This document shows, in pieces, positions 1-6,836 of a stretch of DNA of 56,550 bases. The position numbers and the translations under genes were made by a program. The stretch comes from a virus: the IMG/VR virus record IMGVR_UViG_3300036804_000025, positions 1 through 56,550 of that record; one strand, given 5' to 3'. The notes beneath the pieces were generated by a model that was not told the DNA's origin, did no database searches, and saw only the letters and a list, made by a program, of their open reading frames with translations. The stretch's first letter is position 1, and each line of letters opens with the position of its first letter.

Positions 1-127
1 TCGGGGAGAGCCACACCAGCCTTAGCGGCCTCGGCGGTAATCTGGGCAAAAGTAAGGTCCTTACCGAACTCCGCAACAGCGGAATTCCGACCCTCAGCCC
101 GAGCGGCCTCAAGGGCCTTCTCCTGGT
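1..127. repeat. Terminal duplication, left copy
   Basis: Bases 1-127 are identical to 56424-56550. The duplicated stretch lies inside the scaffold gene, and that gene reads through the join without interruption. An exact 127-base overlap is the usual mark of a circular contig assembled with a k-mer of 127, so I infer a circular assembly and not a physical terminal repeat. Confidence 0.9.
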
Positions 128-308
128 CTGACATCTGGGACTGACGAATCTCGTCAAGCTCCTTGAGAGCAGCCTTAAGCTTGCCTTCGTTGGTGCGAGA
201 GTGGTGACGCCAGCGGTCAGCCTCAACCTTGTAGTCAACCGGCTCAACCGTTTCGGTCTCTGCGGCCTCAGAGGTGGTGGTGCTCTCGTCAATGTTCTGG
301 TCGCTCAT
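1..308 (-). CDS. Capsid scaffold / assembly protein, N-terminal part (cut by window edge)
   Basis: This leftward frame starts at ATG 308 (MSDQNIDEST) and runs off the left edge. It continues in the same frame from 56550 down to a stop at 56150, giving about 193 aa for the whole protein. The N-terminus is acidic and Thr/Glu-rich. A charged, probably helical segment follows (residues about 25-75, rich in Lys, Glu, Arg, Ala), and the C-terminal half contains a Pro/Gly/Ala linker. Small size, helix-rich charge pattern and position directly before the major capsid gene are typical of siphovirus scaffolding proteins, which fill the procapsid and leave or are cleaved on maturation. No protease motif is visible. 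The call rests mainly on position and composition. Confidence 0.75.
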   Translation of the reverse strand, partial: MSDQNIDESTTTSEAAETETVEPVDYKVEADRWRHHSRTNEGKLKAALKELDEIRQSQMSDQEKALEAARAEGRNSAVAEFGKDLTFAQITAEAAKAGVALP

Positions 309-330
309 TGGTTGCCCTTTCGGCATCATG

Positions 331-360
331 AAAAGGGCCGCCTCCCTTCCGGAGACGGCC
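331..360 (-). terminator. Leftward hairpin before scaffold gene
   Basis: Read leftward, a 10-bp GC-rich stem with one mismatch is followed by CTTTT. It lies between the HNH gene and the scaffold start, so it could reduce read-through from the terminase/portal segment into the head genes. Confidence 0.6.
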
Positions 361-395
361 TAAGTATGTAAGTGGTGTTTAACCGGGCATGAGAA

Positions 396-413
396 AGCCC
401 CCTTTCGGGGGCT
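396..413 (-). terminator. Leftward terminator after HNH gene
   Basis: AGCCCCC and GGGGGCT form a 7-bp stem with a 4-base loop. Read leftward it is followed by TTTCTC. It sits directly after the HNH stop codon. Confidence 0.6.
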
Positions 414-418
414 GAGTC

Positions 419-1036
419 TCAGACCTTATTATTCTTTGACAGGTTGCACTCTAGATGAGTCAGTTGGATGTTTCGGTAAGAGTGCTCTCCGCCAAGAGAG
501 ATTGGGAAGATATGGTCTAGGCTAGGGCTTTCAGGATGGGGCCATACTAGTTCGTCATCAACATGCTGATCGCATATCTGACACACTCCCTGGTCCCGCT
601 TATATACGGTGTCCTTGTCAATACTCTCCACGAAGGCTTCCTTCATGAGGAGTCGTTCACGGTATTCCCTGTCCCTGTACCACTCTTTGTTGTTCTGGTA
701 GTTCCGCCTAGCTGACTCCCTAGTCGCTTCAAGCCCTACGGTAGTTCGCCACTTGTAAGCAACTTCGGCCCGTTGCTCCTTGTCGGAGTTTCGGTAAACC
801 AGGGCATCCACACACTTAGGGGAGCAAGTTTGTGGGACCTTACCGAAGTTGTTGGGAGTAAAGGTCTCACCACATATCACACAGGTGATTGCTTCCGGTC
901 GCTCCACGCGGGGCCTCTTACGGCTCCCCTCTCGCCCCCTGTAGAGCCGTCCACAGTAGGTCTTACAGAACCTCTGGTCCTTGCGCCAAGCCGTGAAGGT
1001 CGAGCCGCACTCAAGGCAGTTCTTTGTTTCGCTCAC
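419..1036 (-). CDS. HNH endonuclease with N-terminal zinc-finger motifs
   Basis: This 205-aa protein starts at GTG 1036. The N-terminal half carries Cys pairs (CLECG, later CVICG) typical of zinc knuckles in phage HNH proteins. The C-terminal HNH domain shows CQIC, then LDHIFPISLGGEHSYRNIQL and HLECN, the expected His-Asn-His nuclease pattern with metal-binding cysteines. Free-standing HNH genes between phage packaging and head genes are commonly homing endonucleases, though some help terminase cut DNA. It is inserted between portal and scaffold, with an operator-like site directly before its start and two terminators after it, so it looks like an independently controlled insertion. The start is uncertain because no Shine-Dalgarno sequence is evident. 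Confidence 0.85.
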   Translation of the reverse strand: MSETKNCLECGSTFTAWRKDQRFCKTYCGRLYRGREGSRKRPRVERPEAITCVICGETFTPNNFGKVPQTCSPKCVDALVYRNSDKEQRAEVAYKWRTTVGLEATRESARRNYQNNKEWYRDREYRERLLMKEAFVESIDKDTVYKRDQGVCQICDQHVDDELVWPHPESPSLDHIFPISLGGEHSYRNIQLTHLECNLSKNNKV

Positions 1037-1053
1037 AAGATCAGACTAACATG

Positions 1054-1068
1054 TCCCCACGAGTCAAG
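1054..1068 (-). promoter_or_regulatory. Leftward operator/stoperator copy
   Basis: This is an exact CTTGACTCGTGGGGA on the minus strand between portal and HNH gene. A 17-bp spacer leads to CTGATC, a poor -10, and the HNH start follows almost at once. I read it as a repressor-binding stoperator more than as a promoter. Confidence 0.7.
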
Positions 1069-1072
1069 TCAA

Positions 1073-2557
1073 CTACTTAGCTTCGTTGCGCTTGCGAGCC
1101 ATGTTGTTTCGGTTACCCGGAGCCTGCTTGTCGGCGGCCTTGGCACCATTACCGGCAGGAGCAGAGCCACCCATAGCGCCAGTGATGTCAGCCATAGCCC
1201 TCTGTTCCTCCATGGCGGCCTTCTTCTCTTCCTCGATCTCCCCACCCATACGTTCAATCAGAGTGGGGGAGTAACCGAGGTCTTCGGCGGCCTGGCGGGA
1301 AGAGATGATCCGGGCCTGAACCAGCTTCACAGCAGAGTCAGTAGCAACAGCGAGACTCTTACGCTCAGGGTCACGCCAAATGACTTCAGCATTGAAAGCA
1401 TCAGCCCGAGGATCGTTCTTCACCTTGAAGGCGAGTCGCATAACCTCTTCCCAACCCTCACCGAAGTGAAGCATCCGCTCTCGGGCCTTAGCGACAAGAC
1501 CAGCTTCAGCGGACTGGATGGACTCACCCGAGGGGGACTGTCCACCATTGATAAGGAAGTAGTGCGGGGGAACACGACTGATAGTGCTGATGTGCTGCAC
1601 CAGCATATTGATCATGTTCACGTAGTTGTTGAGATCGGCGGCTGAGAACTGCCCGAAGTTAATACCGTCGCCCTCAAGCAGGATCATGCGGTCAATGGCG
1701 CTTTGGATAGGCGATACCGCATCGCCGTTCTTATCCTCGGAGAACTCCAGGCCAGTAATGATCCGCTGGGGGTAGGCAGCAAACTCAGATGCAACGATCG
1801 CATCCGCTGAAATCTTGGTGATCGCATCCTGAATAGGAATGATCGGGTGCAGCTCGGAGAAGGGGCGGTCATGGCGAGGCCCGAGGCCGTTGCCCTGGAG
1901 CCGCTTGCGGTTGCTCAGCTTGACCACGGGAACGACGCCCAGGGGGTTCGGGGACACCGTGGGAGCCGTCCACAGCTTGTCGCCCTCCTCGCGGTACGAG
2001 GTAGCCACCTGCTCAGGCGTCCAGATGGTGACGTACTCGGTTCCCCAGTCGTCGTAGAACTTCTTGATGGCGGCCTGGGCGATCCGCTGGGAGCCGGGCC
2101 GGTAGTAGACGTAGACCTCTTCGGCCGACTCAATCGAGATGACCGGTTCACCATCGTCACCAGGCCACACGATTGCGAAAGCCTCACCAGCCACCAGGGC
2201 ACTGATGTGAGCCGAGTTGGAGAGCGAGTCAAGCCCGTTCTTCTGCCAGATCTCGTTGGCGTCCTTGTCGGCCCCTGAGTCCTCCGTCATACGGAAGCCT
2301 TGGATCTCAAGACGTTCAGAGATGGAGTCCACTACGAGGGAACAGAAGTTGTCCCGCCAACCCTGGAACATAGGGCCGAACTCGTTGAAGAACTTCTGCT
2401 GGGCAAAGGCAAGTACCTGTTCGTCGGCATCGTAGTAAGTCTGATAGTGACGAACGTTATGCTGACGAGAGGACAGCTTGCCTTCAAGGAAGGTTATCCA
2501 GTCAGTGAGCGTGTTAGGCCGGTTAGCATACCCGCCATTAGTCAGGGTTCCGAACAT
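1073..2557 (-). CDS. Portal protein
   Basis: The 494-aa protein has the length and features of the SPP1 gp6-like portal family, which forms the dodecameric ring at one capsid vertex through which DNA enters and to which the tail connectors bind. Supporting features are a Tyr-rich N-terminal region around YYDADEQVLAFAQQ, a middle region (PHYFLINGGQSPSGESIQ) typical of actinophage portals, and a charged Lys/Ala/Gly-rich tail. It lies 14 bases after the terminase stop, in the classical terminase-portal-scaffold-capsid order, interrupted here only by the HNH gene. Confidence 0.9.
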   Translation of the reverse strand: MFGTLTNGGYANRPNTLTDWITFLEGKLSSRQHNVRHYQTYYDADEQVLAFAQQKFFNEFGPMFQGWRDNFCSLVVDSISERLEIQGFRMTEDSGADKDANEIWQKNGLDSLSNSAHISALVAGEAFAIVWPGDDGEPVISIESAEEVYVYYRPGSQRIAQAAIKKFYDDWGTEYVTIWTPEQVATSYREEGDKLWTAPTVSPNPLGVVPVVKLSNRKRLQGNGLGPRHDRPFSELHPIIPIQDAITKISADAIVASEFAAYPQRIITGLEFSEDKNGDAVSPIQSAIDRMILLEGDGINFGQFSAADLNNYVNMINMLVQHISTISRVPPHYFLINGGQSPSGESIQSAEAGLVAKARERMLHFGEGWEEVMRLAFKVKNDPRADAFNAEVIWRDPERKSLAVATDSAVKLVQARIISSRQAAEDLGYSPTLIERMGGEIEEEKKAAMEEQRAMADITGAMGGSAPAGNGAKAADKQAPGNRNNMARKRNEAK

Positions 2558-2571
2558 AGGCGGGTAGCCTC

Positions 2572-3885
2572 CTACATGGTAATAATGCGCTTCTTACGTA
2601 TCTTCAAACGACCATCCGCGATAGCGTCGGCACGGGCTTCAAGCGCCAAGATGGCGCATACAGCTAGGTCAATCTTTCGCTTAGACTTAGGAGAGTCCTT
2701 AGTGATGAGAGTCCCTTGAGGGACATCACGAGTAACCGCATTGAGTACATGGCGGGAAAGACTCTTGTTGCCATCGTGCTTCAAGTCACCGACCATTGCG
2801 GCAGTCCTAAAGCGCTCAGTGGCAACGACCATACGAGTAGGCTTGTTTGTCCAGAACTCGTAGACCGTGTCTTCCCATCGCATGGACCAGCGGCCGATGT
2901 TCTCTTGCCAGAAAGGGGGGTCCGCATAAAGCCACTCAACCCGGTATGTGTCGAAGGCTGATTGGACAGCGGCCTCTACCGACAGAACGTCAACTTCCCA
3001 GTCTTCGTCTGCGTGTTCAGGCTTCTGCCAGAGCCCCAGGACGAATAGCTTCGCGTCCCTGAGCCTGACGCCTACCAAACCTGTGGCGTCCCCTCGGATC
3101 GATCCATCGAAGCCAATAGCGATCTGGTCGCCAGGCTTGATCGGGTCGTCCTCTTCCAGGCACTCATCCCATTCGGTCTTGGACATCCAACCGTTGGCAT
3201 CCTCCTGAACCTTGTTCAGGTAGAACCGGTAGGCCACAGACGCTGGTGTACGGGGGTCACAGATCGCTTCCCAGAGGGAGTTGATGTCAGCCCACGTAGC
3301 GTCGCCGTACGCCTGGATGAGGCCCTTCTTGACGGCCTCCTCGTCCTTCAGGTCAATGTCGGCCTGGTCCGCCTCGATGCAGTCGTACAGGAGGCCCCGA
3401 GCACCAGACAGGAACGCTTCATGCGTGCGCTGGGCTACGGAGTCTTCGTTGGGGTTGTAAGAGTTCGTCGTCTCGACGTAGTGAGAGCCAGCCTTAGCCG
3501 TCTTGCGGATGTTGCGGTCAATCACTTCATAGACGTACTGGCCCTGGTTGGACATAACCCAGTGATGGGTTTCATCCATAACGCAAAAGGATGGCCTTCC
3601 GCCTTCCAATCCACGAGAGGAAGCGGTGACCGGGACAATCTTTCCAGGACCCTTAGTGAACTGGATCATGCCCTTACCGACATCGATACCGAACTCCTTC
3701 TCAGCGGGAGACTCGGTAAGCATTCCTCGAAGCATGTCCATCGTCTGTCCACACTGGTCTACCGAAGTAGCTGCAATCTGTACCAGGGGGAGAGGGACAC
3801 GCTTACCGACAGGGTTACCGTTCTTATCCCAGTGAGAGAAGCGACAAGGGCCTACGAACTCAATGATGCATAGTGCTGCTAGGAG
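2572..3885 (-). CDS. terL: Terminase large subunit, downstream frame (main part)
   Basis: This frame holds most of the large terminase: the rest of the ATPase after the P-loop, then the nuclease domain. It is open from about 3890; the first ATG is at 3741, too far in to give a working protein alone. Visible are FCVMDETHHW (Walker B-like acidic stretch), IAIGFDGSIRGDATGLVG (first nuclease acidic motif, RNase H fold) and KIDLAVCAILALEARADA near the C-terminus. Joined to the 4129-3887 frame it gives about 518 aa, normal for the family. The two parts are out of frame by one base at the P-loop. It lies directly upstream of portal, and its product would cut and pump DNA into the capsid. Confidence 0.85.
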   Translation of the reverse strand, partial: LLAALCIIEFVGPCRFSHWDKNGNPVGKRVPLPLVQIAATSVDQCGQTMDMLRGMLTESPAEKEFGIDVGKGMIQFTKGPGKIVPVTASSRGLEGGRPSFCVMDETHHWVMSNQGQYVYEVIDRNIRKTAKAGSHYVETTNSYNPNEDSVAQRTHEAFLSGARGLLYDCIEADQADIDLKDEEAVKKGLIQAYGDATWADINSLWEAICDPRTPASVAYRFYLNKVQEDANGWMSKTEWDECLEEDDPIKPGDQIAIGFDGSIRGDATGLVGVRLRDAKLFVLGLWQKPEHADEDWEVDVLSVEAAVQSAFDTYRVEWLYADPPFWQENIGRWSMRWEDTVYEFWTNKPTRMVVATERFRTAAMVGDLKHDGNKSLSRHVLNAVTRDVPQGTLITKDSPKSKRKIDLAVCAILALEARADAIADGRLKIRKKRIITM

Positions 3886-4129
3886 AGGGGTCTAACTTGC
3901 CCCAGCCCTTAGATCGACGCAGACATGCGGTCGAGTAGAGCCAGGAACCATCCTCCTTAAGTGCGTAAAGGCGCATGATGAAGTTCATCTGTTCCTTAGT
4001 GAACCGCCAAGGCTCACCGGCGTGTTCTCCATCAGGCTGGACGATGTACTTCTGTGCCCATTGAATGATCTGGGGGCCTAGAGACTTAGTGCCCTTTGGG
4101 AGGGCATCGTTAGCGTTGCCAGTCTGCAT
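3860..4129 (-). CDS. terL: Terminase large subunit, N-terminal frame ending in a shifted P-loop
   Basis: This 89-aa frame encodes the terminase N-terminus: LGPQIIQWAQKYIVQPDGE, EPWRFTKEQMNFIMRLYAL and CLRRSKGWGK, the start of the Walker A motif. After GK the frame runs through LDP and stops soon after. The homologous continuation, PLLAALCIIEFVGPCRF, is in the next frame. Removing four bases (about 3891-3895) would give GK, then Ser or Thr, then PLLAAL, the expected P-loop. Alternatively a +1 slip on CCC-T at 3889-3886 would join the frames with one extra residue. It is either a real mutation, programmed recoding or a sequence error. Confidence 0.8.
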   Translation of the reverse strand: MQTGNANDALPKGTKSLGPQIIQWAQKYIVQPDGEHAGEPWRFTKEQMNFIMRLYALKEDGSWLYSTACLRRSKGWGKLDPSPSSTMHH

Positions 4130-4131
4130 AG

Positions 4132-4548
4132 CTAACCACCCAGCATCCCGTATAGCTCCTCGTCGGAGATAGCGGGTTCCTCATCCTGCGGGTTGTTCTC
4201 GGCAGTCAGGAACTTGCCATCCTGCCCCTTCATAAGGGTCTTCTTGCGGTCAAGGACCGTAGCCCCTAGAAGTGACTCGTTCTGTCGGATCTCCGCCATC
4301 TTGCCCACCGTAGGCTTCTGGTAGTAGTCGTTCACCAGTACGGCAAGCATCTGAAGTCGCTCCCAGTCCGTAGACAGGAAGGCTTCAGCCTGTGGGCTAT
4401 TGATCCATGTCATCCACCAGTCAAGAGTCTCTGGCGCGTACCTGTCTCCGTTTCGGAGTACCGGTGCCTTAATCCTCTTACCGGACAACACAGTTTCGTC
4501 GCGCTTGTTACGGCGCATCGGGTTTTCCTTCGGGTACCTACCACCCAT
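4132..4548 (-). CDS. terS: Terminase small subunit
   Basis: This 138-aa protein sits just upstream of terL (2-base gap), where the DNA-recognition subunit of the packaging motor is expected. It has a basic N-terminus (MRRNKRDE), a helical middle with SPQAEAFLSTDWERLQML, then KMAEIRQNESLLGATVLDRK, a pattern seen in actinophage small terminases of the P27-like type. The C-terminus is acidic and probably contacts the large subunit. ATG 4548 follows GGGAGG and AAAGG; an internal ATG (MRRNK) is a possible alternative. It is the first gene after a strong leftward promoter. Confidence 0.85.
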   Translation of the reverse strand: MGGRYPKENPMRRNKRDETVLSGKRIKAPVLRNGDRYAPETLDWWMTWINSPQAEAFLSTDWERLQMLAVLVNDYYQKPTVGKMAEIRQNESLLGATVLDRKKTLMKGQDGKFLTAENNPQDEEPAISDEELYGMLGG

Positions 4549-4562
4549 GGCCTTTCGCCTCC

Positions 4563-4591
4563 CTGTTAGACGAACCCTTTCGGTTTGTCAA
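4563..4591 (-). promoter_or_regulatory. Leftward late promoter before small terminase
   Basis: On the minus strand TTGACA is separated by 17 bp from TAACAG, a near-consensus vegetative promoter starting just before the small terminase. It lacks the CGTGGGGA part of the operator family, so it may escape direct repressor binding. It is the only good promoter seen ahead of the head and tail genes. Confidence 0.7.
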
Positions 4592-4632
4592 ACACGTAGT
4601 AGTTGGACGTGATCTTGAAGTACGCTCGGGAC

Positions 4633-4854
4633 ATGGAAAACGAAGCAGCCACGCTCCTTATCGCGTACAGGTCCCTGCTGACGGATGCTCTCAGGGTCTA
4701 CATGGATACGTGCTCCGTGAACGCTGAAGACCTGGAAAGCAAAGACAGGTTCGGCGAGGCCGACCACTACAAGAAGCAGTACGAGCGGGCAGATAAGCTC
4801 CGGGATGACCTAATCGAAGTATGCGCACGTTTTCAGCAAGGAAGGTCTTCCTAG
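4633..4854 (+). CDS. Small charged helical protein, divergent from terminase
   Basis: I do not recognise this 73-aa protein. It begins MENEAATLLIAYRSLL and is almost entirely amphipathic helix, ending in KLRDDLIEVCARFQQG. It is the only rightward gene in the left arm and reads away from the small terminase, with a terminator right after it. An upstream in-frame TTG at 4603 would add 10 residues; the ATG is preferred although neither has a clear ribosome site. The spacing suggests an independently expressed accessory gene. Confidence 0.6.
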   Translation: MENEAATLLIAYRSLLTDALRVYMDTCSVNAEDLESKDRFGEADHYKKQYERADKLRDDLIEVCARFQQGRSS

Positions 4855-4876
4855 TGAAGAAGTCTTCCTAGCAAAG

Positions 4877-4900
4877 AGCCCCCTCGAAAGAGGGGGCTTT
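4877..4900 (+). terminator. Terminator between convergent units
   Basis: AGCCCCCT pairs with AGGGGGCT around a short loop, followed by TTTACCTTT on the plus strand; the minus strand reads CTCTTT after the stem. It ends the small rightward gene and may also stop leftward transcripts coming from the tRNA cluster. Confidence 0.8.
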
Positions 4901-4907
4901 ACCTTTG

Positions 4908-4980
4908 CTCCCACACCTGGACTCGAACCAGGAACCAAGTGATTAACAGTCACCTACTCTGCCAATTGAGCTATGTGGGA
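4908..4980 (-). tRNA. tRNA-Asn (GTT)
   Basis: On the minus strand the acceptor TCCCACA pairs with TGTGGGA. A D arm (TAGCTCAATTGGCAGAG), an anticodon loop CTGTTAA with anticodon GTT, and a T arm containing GGTTCGAGTCC follow. Only CA, not a full CCA, follows the discriminator. Confidence 0.93.
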
Positions 4981-5003
4981 AAGCGGGGCCGAAGCCCCAT
5001 AGG

Positions 5004-5417
5004 TTACGCAGCGATGTACGAACCCGAGACGGTAAGGATCTCCGCGTTAACAGCACCCTCAGACTTGCCGTACATGAAGGTGATGTTGCTCAGAGCCGCA
5101 CCATTGGCAGTGCCAGTCGTACGGAGACGATCAGCCTGCGTACCGTCGCCACCCGCGTACATGATGGCCTCACCGGTCCACGTGCCACGGTCAGCGTCCC
5201 GCCCGTCATACGACAGGGCGAAGACAACCCGAGTACCGGCCTTAGCCGGAACCGGAAGAGTGAGGCCGAAGCCAGCACTGTCCTTGGACTCACAGAGGCC
5301 CTGTGCGTTAACCATGGCCGTGAAGGTGACAATGCCACCCGCGTTCACGTAGTAGCCACTGGAGGTGAAGTCAGCCTTCTTGACGTTGGTCAGCTTAGGC
5401 GAATACGAAGTAGCCAA
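5004..5417 (-). CDS. Probable small beta-rich structural protein
   Basis: This protein is about 137 aa, rich in Gly, Thr, Ala and Val with alternating hydrophobics (YYVNAGGIVTFTAMV, GTRVVFALSYDGRD), suggesting a beta-sandwich such as a head-decoration or minor tail protein. I do not recognise the family. Several starts are open (upstream as far as 5465, ATG 5429). TTG 5417 (MATSYSPKLTNVKKADF) is chosen because GGGAG stands five bases before it. It lies inside the tRNA cluster, between Asn and Lys, apart from the other structural genes. Confidence 0.7.
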   Translation of the reverse strand: MATSYSPKLTNVKKADFTSSGYYVNAGGIVTFTAMVNAQGLCESKDSAGFGLTLPVPAKAGTRVVFALSYDGRDADRGTWTGEAIMYAGGDGTQADRLRTTGTANGAALSNITFMYGKSEGAVNAEILTVSGSYIAA

Positions 5418-5496
5418 AGGATCTCCCATCAGAGGTGAAGCCAGTTTTGCTCCCGAGACTGGCAAACTCGATCCTGCGTTATACGGCGCAGGCGCC

Positions 5497-5572
5497 TGGT
5501 GGATCCACTAGGACTCGAACCTAGGACATACGCATTAAGAGTGCGTCGCTCTACCAACTGAGCTATGAATCC
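5497..5572 (-). tRNA. tRNA-Lys (CTT)
   Basis: Minus-strand cloverleaf: acceptor GGATTCA with TGGATCC, D arm TAGCTCAGTTGGTAGAGC, anticodon loop CTCTTAA (anticodon CTT), T arm AGGTTCGAGTCCT. Discriminator A is followed by an encoded CCA, the only one in this cluster. Confidence 0.93.
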
Positions 5573-5576
5573 AAAG

Positions 5577-5649
5577 CAAGGACGACAGGGCTCGAACCTG
5601 CAACACCCGGTTTTGGAGACCGGTGCTCTTCCCTTTGAGCTACGTCCTA
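5577..5649 (-). tRNA. tRNA-Trp (CCA anticodon)
   Basis: Minus strand: D arm TAGCTCAAAGGGAAGAGC, anticodon stem CCGGT/ACCGG around CTCCAAA (anticodon CCA), T arm GCAGGTTCGAGCCCTGT. The acceptor pairs well for six bases (AGGACG/CGTCCT) with a T-T mismatch at the end, so the exact termini are uncertain by a base. Confidence 0.88.
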
Positions 5650-5650
5650 G

Positions 5651-5724
5651 TTGGCAGTACAGGACTTGAACCTGTGACCTCTCCCTTATCAGAGGAGTGC
5701 TCTAACCGACTGAGCTAACCACCA
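5651..5724 (-). tRNA. tRNA-Ile (GAT)
   Basis: Minus strand: acceptor TGGTGGT pairs with ACTGCCA allowing two G-U pairs. The D arm is TAGCTCAGTCGGTTAGAGC, the anticodon loop CTGATAA (anticodon GAT), and the T arm ACAGGTTCAAGTCCTGT. Discriminator A, no encoded CCA. Confidence 0.92.
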
Positions 5725-5759
5725 TAGGGTTCCCGAAGGAACCGAGCTTACCTAATCAA

Positions 5760-5813
5760 CTAGTCAGAGGCTTACTACAGGACTTACTGAACTAACCTGT
5801 AGTGCTTGACTAG
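5760..5813. repeat. Long imperfect hairpin carrying a dispersed repeat in its loop
   Basis: Arms 5760-5781 and 5796-5813 are near-complementary (CTAGTCA and ACTACAGG blocks pair fully). The loop with its first stem bases, read on the minus strand, is GGTTAGTTCAGTAAGT, a repeat also found at 9931, 24858, 31249 and 36076. It lies between the HNH gene and the tRNA cluster, so it would be in the leftward transcript. Confidence 0.65.
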
Positions 5814-5821
5814 AGAACTAA

Positions 5822-6139
5822 CTATCCTCGTGCGTCTCGTTGGGTTTTGACCTTGTGGCAAGACCTATGAACAGCACGGAGATTAGAAGGACTATCAGAA
5901 CCGCCATGAGCCCTAGGAACCACATGGTCAGCTTGGTCAGCGCCTCCACGGCCACAAAGAGCGCACACAAAGCGATCACGTTGCAGTACAGCCTTCCTGG
6001 TCTTGTCCCAACCCTTGGGCTTGCCCTCGCGCCATGCGGAGCCTGCAAACGGCTCAGGGGCGTGCTCAGCACACCGCCCACGCCGTACAGCCACCCGCAG
6101 GCATCCTTCCTCCAGACAGATCATCTTGGCCCTTGGCAT
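5822..6139 (-). CDS. Small HNH endonuclease
   Basis: This 105-aa protein has two Cys/His zinc-binding halves: CLEEGC..CAEH near the N-terminus, then CALCG in DRFVCALCGRGG, ADHVVPRAHGGSDSPSNL and HRSCH. The DHV-H-N-H order is the standard HNH nuclease fold. Compact HNH proteins near terminase and tRNA genes in actinophages act either in packaging or as homing enzymes; position does not decide. It follows a GGGGGG stretch before ATG 6139 and would be the first gene served by the leftward promoter at 6569-6598. Confidence 0.88.
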   Translation of the reverse strand: MPRAKMICLEEGCLRVAVRRGRCAEHAPEPFAGSAWREGKPKGWDKTRKAVLQRDRFVCALCGRGGADQADHVVPRAHGGSDSPSNLRAVHRSCHKVKTQRDARG

Positions 6140-6301
6140 GTAGCCCCCCGTATGTATGGCGTCCCCGGCCTACGTGCCGACTGCCGAACCACCAGTCGTC
6201 GTGGTGTGTCGGCTTCACCCTTCGCAGGGGAGTAGACCGGGGAAGCAGAACCCAGGGGACCTTCGCTAGGAGCTAGGGACAGTTGGAAGGAGGTAACTGC
6301 C

Positions 6302-6421
6302 TTGGCTCAACTAGGGGTCAACCCTGGGAGTCTTATGGATCTTGGTAGTGGGTTAGGTGATCTTGGTTTCATGATCGGCAAAGGCAAAGTACTTGAGGGT
6401 TCATCTAAGAAATCAAACTGA
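6302..6421 (+). CDS. Small Gly-rich peptide (39 aa)
   Basis: A TTG start at 6302 stands eight bases after a strong Shine-Dalgarno site (GGAAGGAGG, 6285-6293). It opens a 39-aa frame beginning MAQLGVNPGSLMDLGSG and ending in a Lys/Ser-rich tail. Gly, Leu and Met are spaced as in a short amphipathic or membrane-associated segment. No homologue is recognised. It lies upstream of the repressor in an otherwise gene-free stretch and reads toward the AT-rich control region. Confidence 0.55.
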   Translation: MAQLGVNPGSLMDLGSGLGDLGFMIGKGKVLEGSSKKSN

Positions 6422-6565
6422 ATTTACTTAACAAACCTTGATAAGAACTTTGAGTGAACTTACTTAATGTACCTACTTGGCTACTAACTGTTACTTACCT
6501 TGTAAGGTAGGAACTAGTTACTAGTAAGTAGTTTGTAACTAACTACTACTTACCTTCTTACTAAC
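6422..6565. other. AT-rich, inverted-repeat-rich leader of the leftward promoter
   Basis: Here the otherwise GC-rich sequence turns to short repeated ACTTACT/TAGTTAGTA words, with palindromic stretches such as AACTAGTTACTAGT around 6511-6524. No frame is open. It would be the untranslated start of the leftward transcript from 6569-6598, or a melting/replication site; the sequence alone does not decide. Confidence 0.5.
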
Positions 6566-6568
6566 TCC

Positions 6569-6598
6569 AGTCTAGCCAAGATTTCCCCACGAGTCAAG
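6569..6598 (-). promoter_or_regulatory. Leftward promoter with operator
   Basis: CTTGACTCGTGGGGA on the minus strand provides a -35 TTGACT, followed after 17 bp by TAGACT. It fires away from the repressor toward the HNH gene and tRNA cluster. The operator overlaps the -35 and spacer, so a bound repressor would block it. Confidence 0.75.
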
Positions 6599-6764
6599 TT
6601 GGTGGTTCCGTGACCTCCGTCACACGAGTCATACGGTGTCCAGTTTGATCGTTCTCGATCTCATAAGTAAGGTGAGGTCCGCACTTGGGGTTACAAGGCG
6701 TATACCTATGTGCAATGAGATCCAGATCACACATAGTGATCTTGGGAACCATCTTTGGCAGGTA

Positions 6765-6794
6765 CTTGTCTCGTGGGGCAAGATCACTTACAGT
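6765..6794 (+). promoter_or_regulatory. Repressor promoter with operator variant
   Basis: CTTGTCTCGTGGGGC carries a -35 TTGTCT with TACAGT 17 bp downstream, 43 bases before the repressor start. The weaker -35 and variant operator would suit a maintenance promoter under negative autoregulation. Confidence 0.7.
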
Positions 6795-6836
6795 TGGAGG
6801 CACAACCGCTCTCCCCGTCCCCCTAGGAGACCTGCC

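Noticed and set aside
3860-3900. Intron or intein at the terminase break
   Set aside because: Only about four bases separate the two frames, far too short for a group I/II intron or an intein.
6620-6636. Reverse-strand TGACTCGTGTGAC near the leftward promoter
   Set aside because: Only nine to ten core bases fit; could be a weak auxiliary site but I do not count it.
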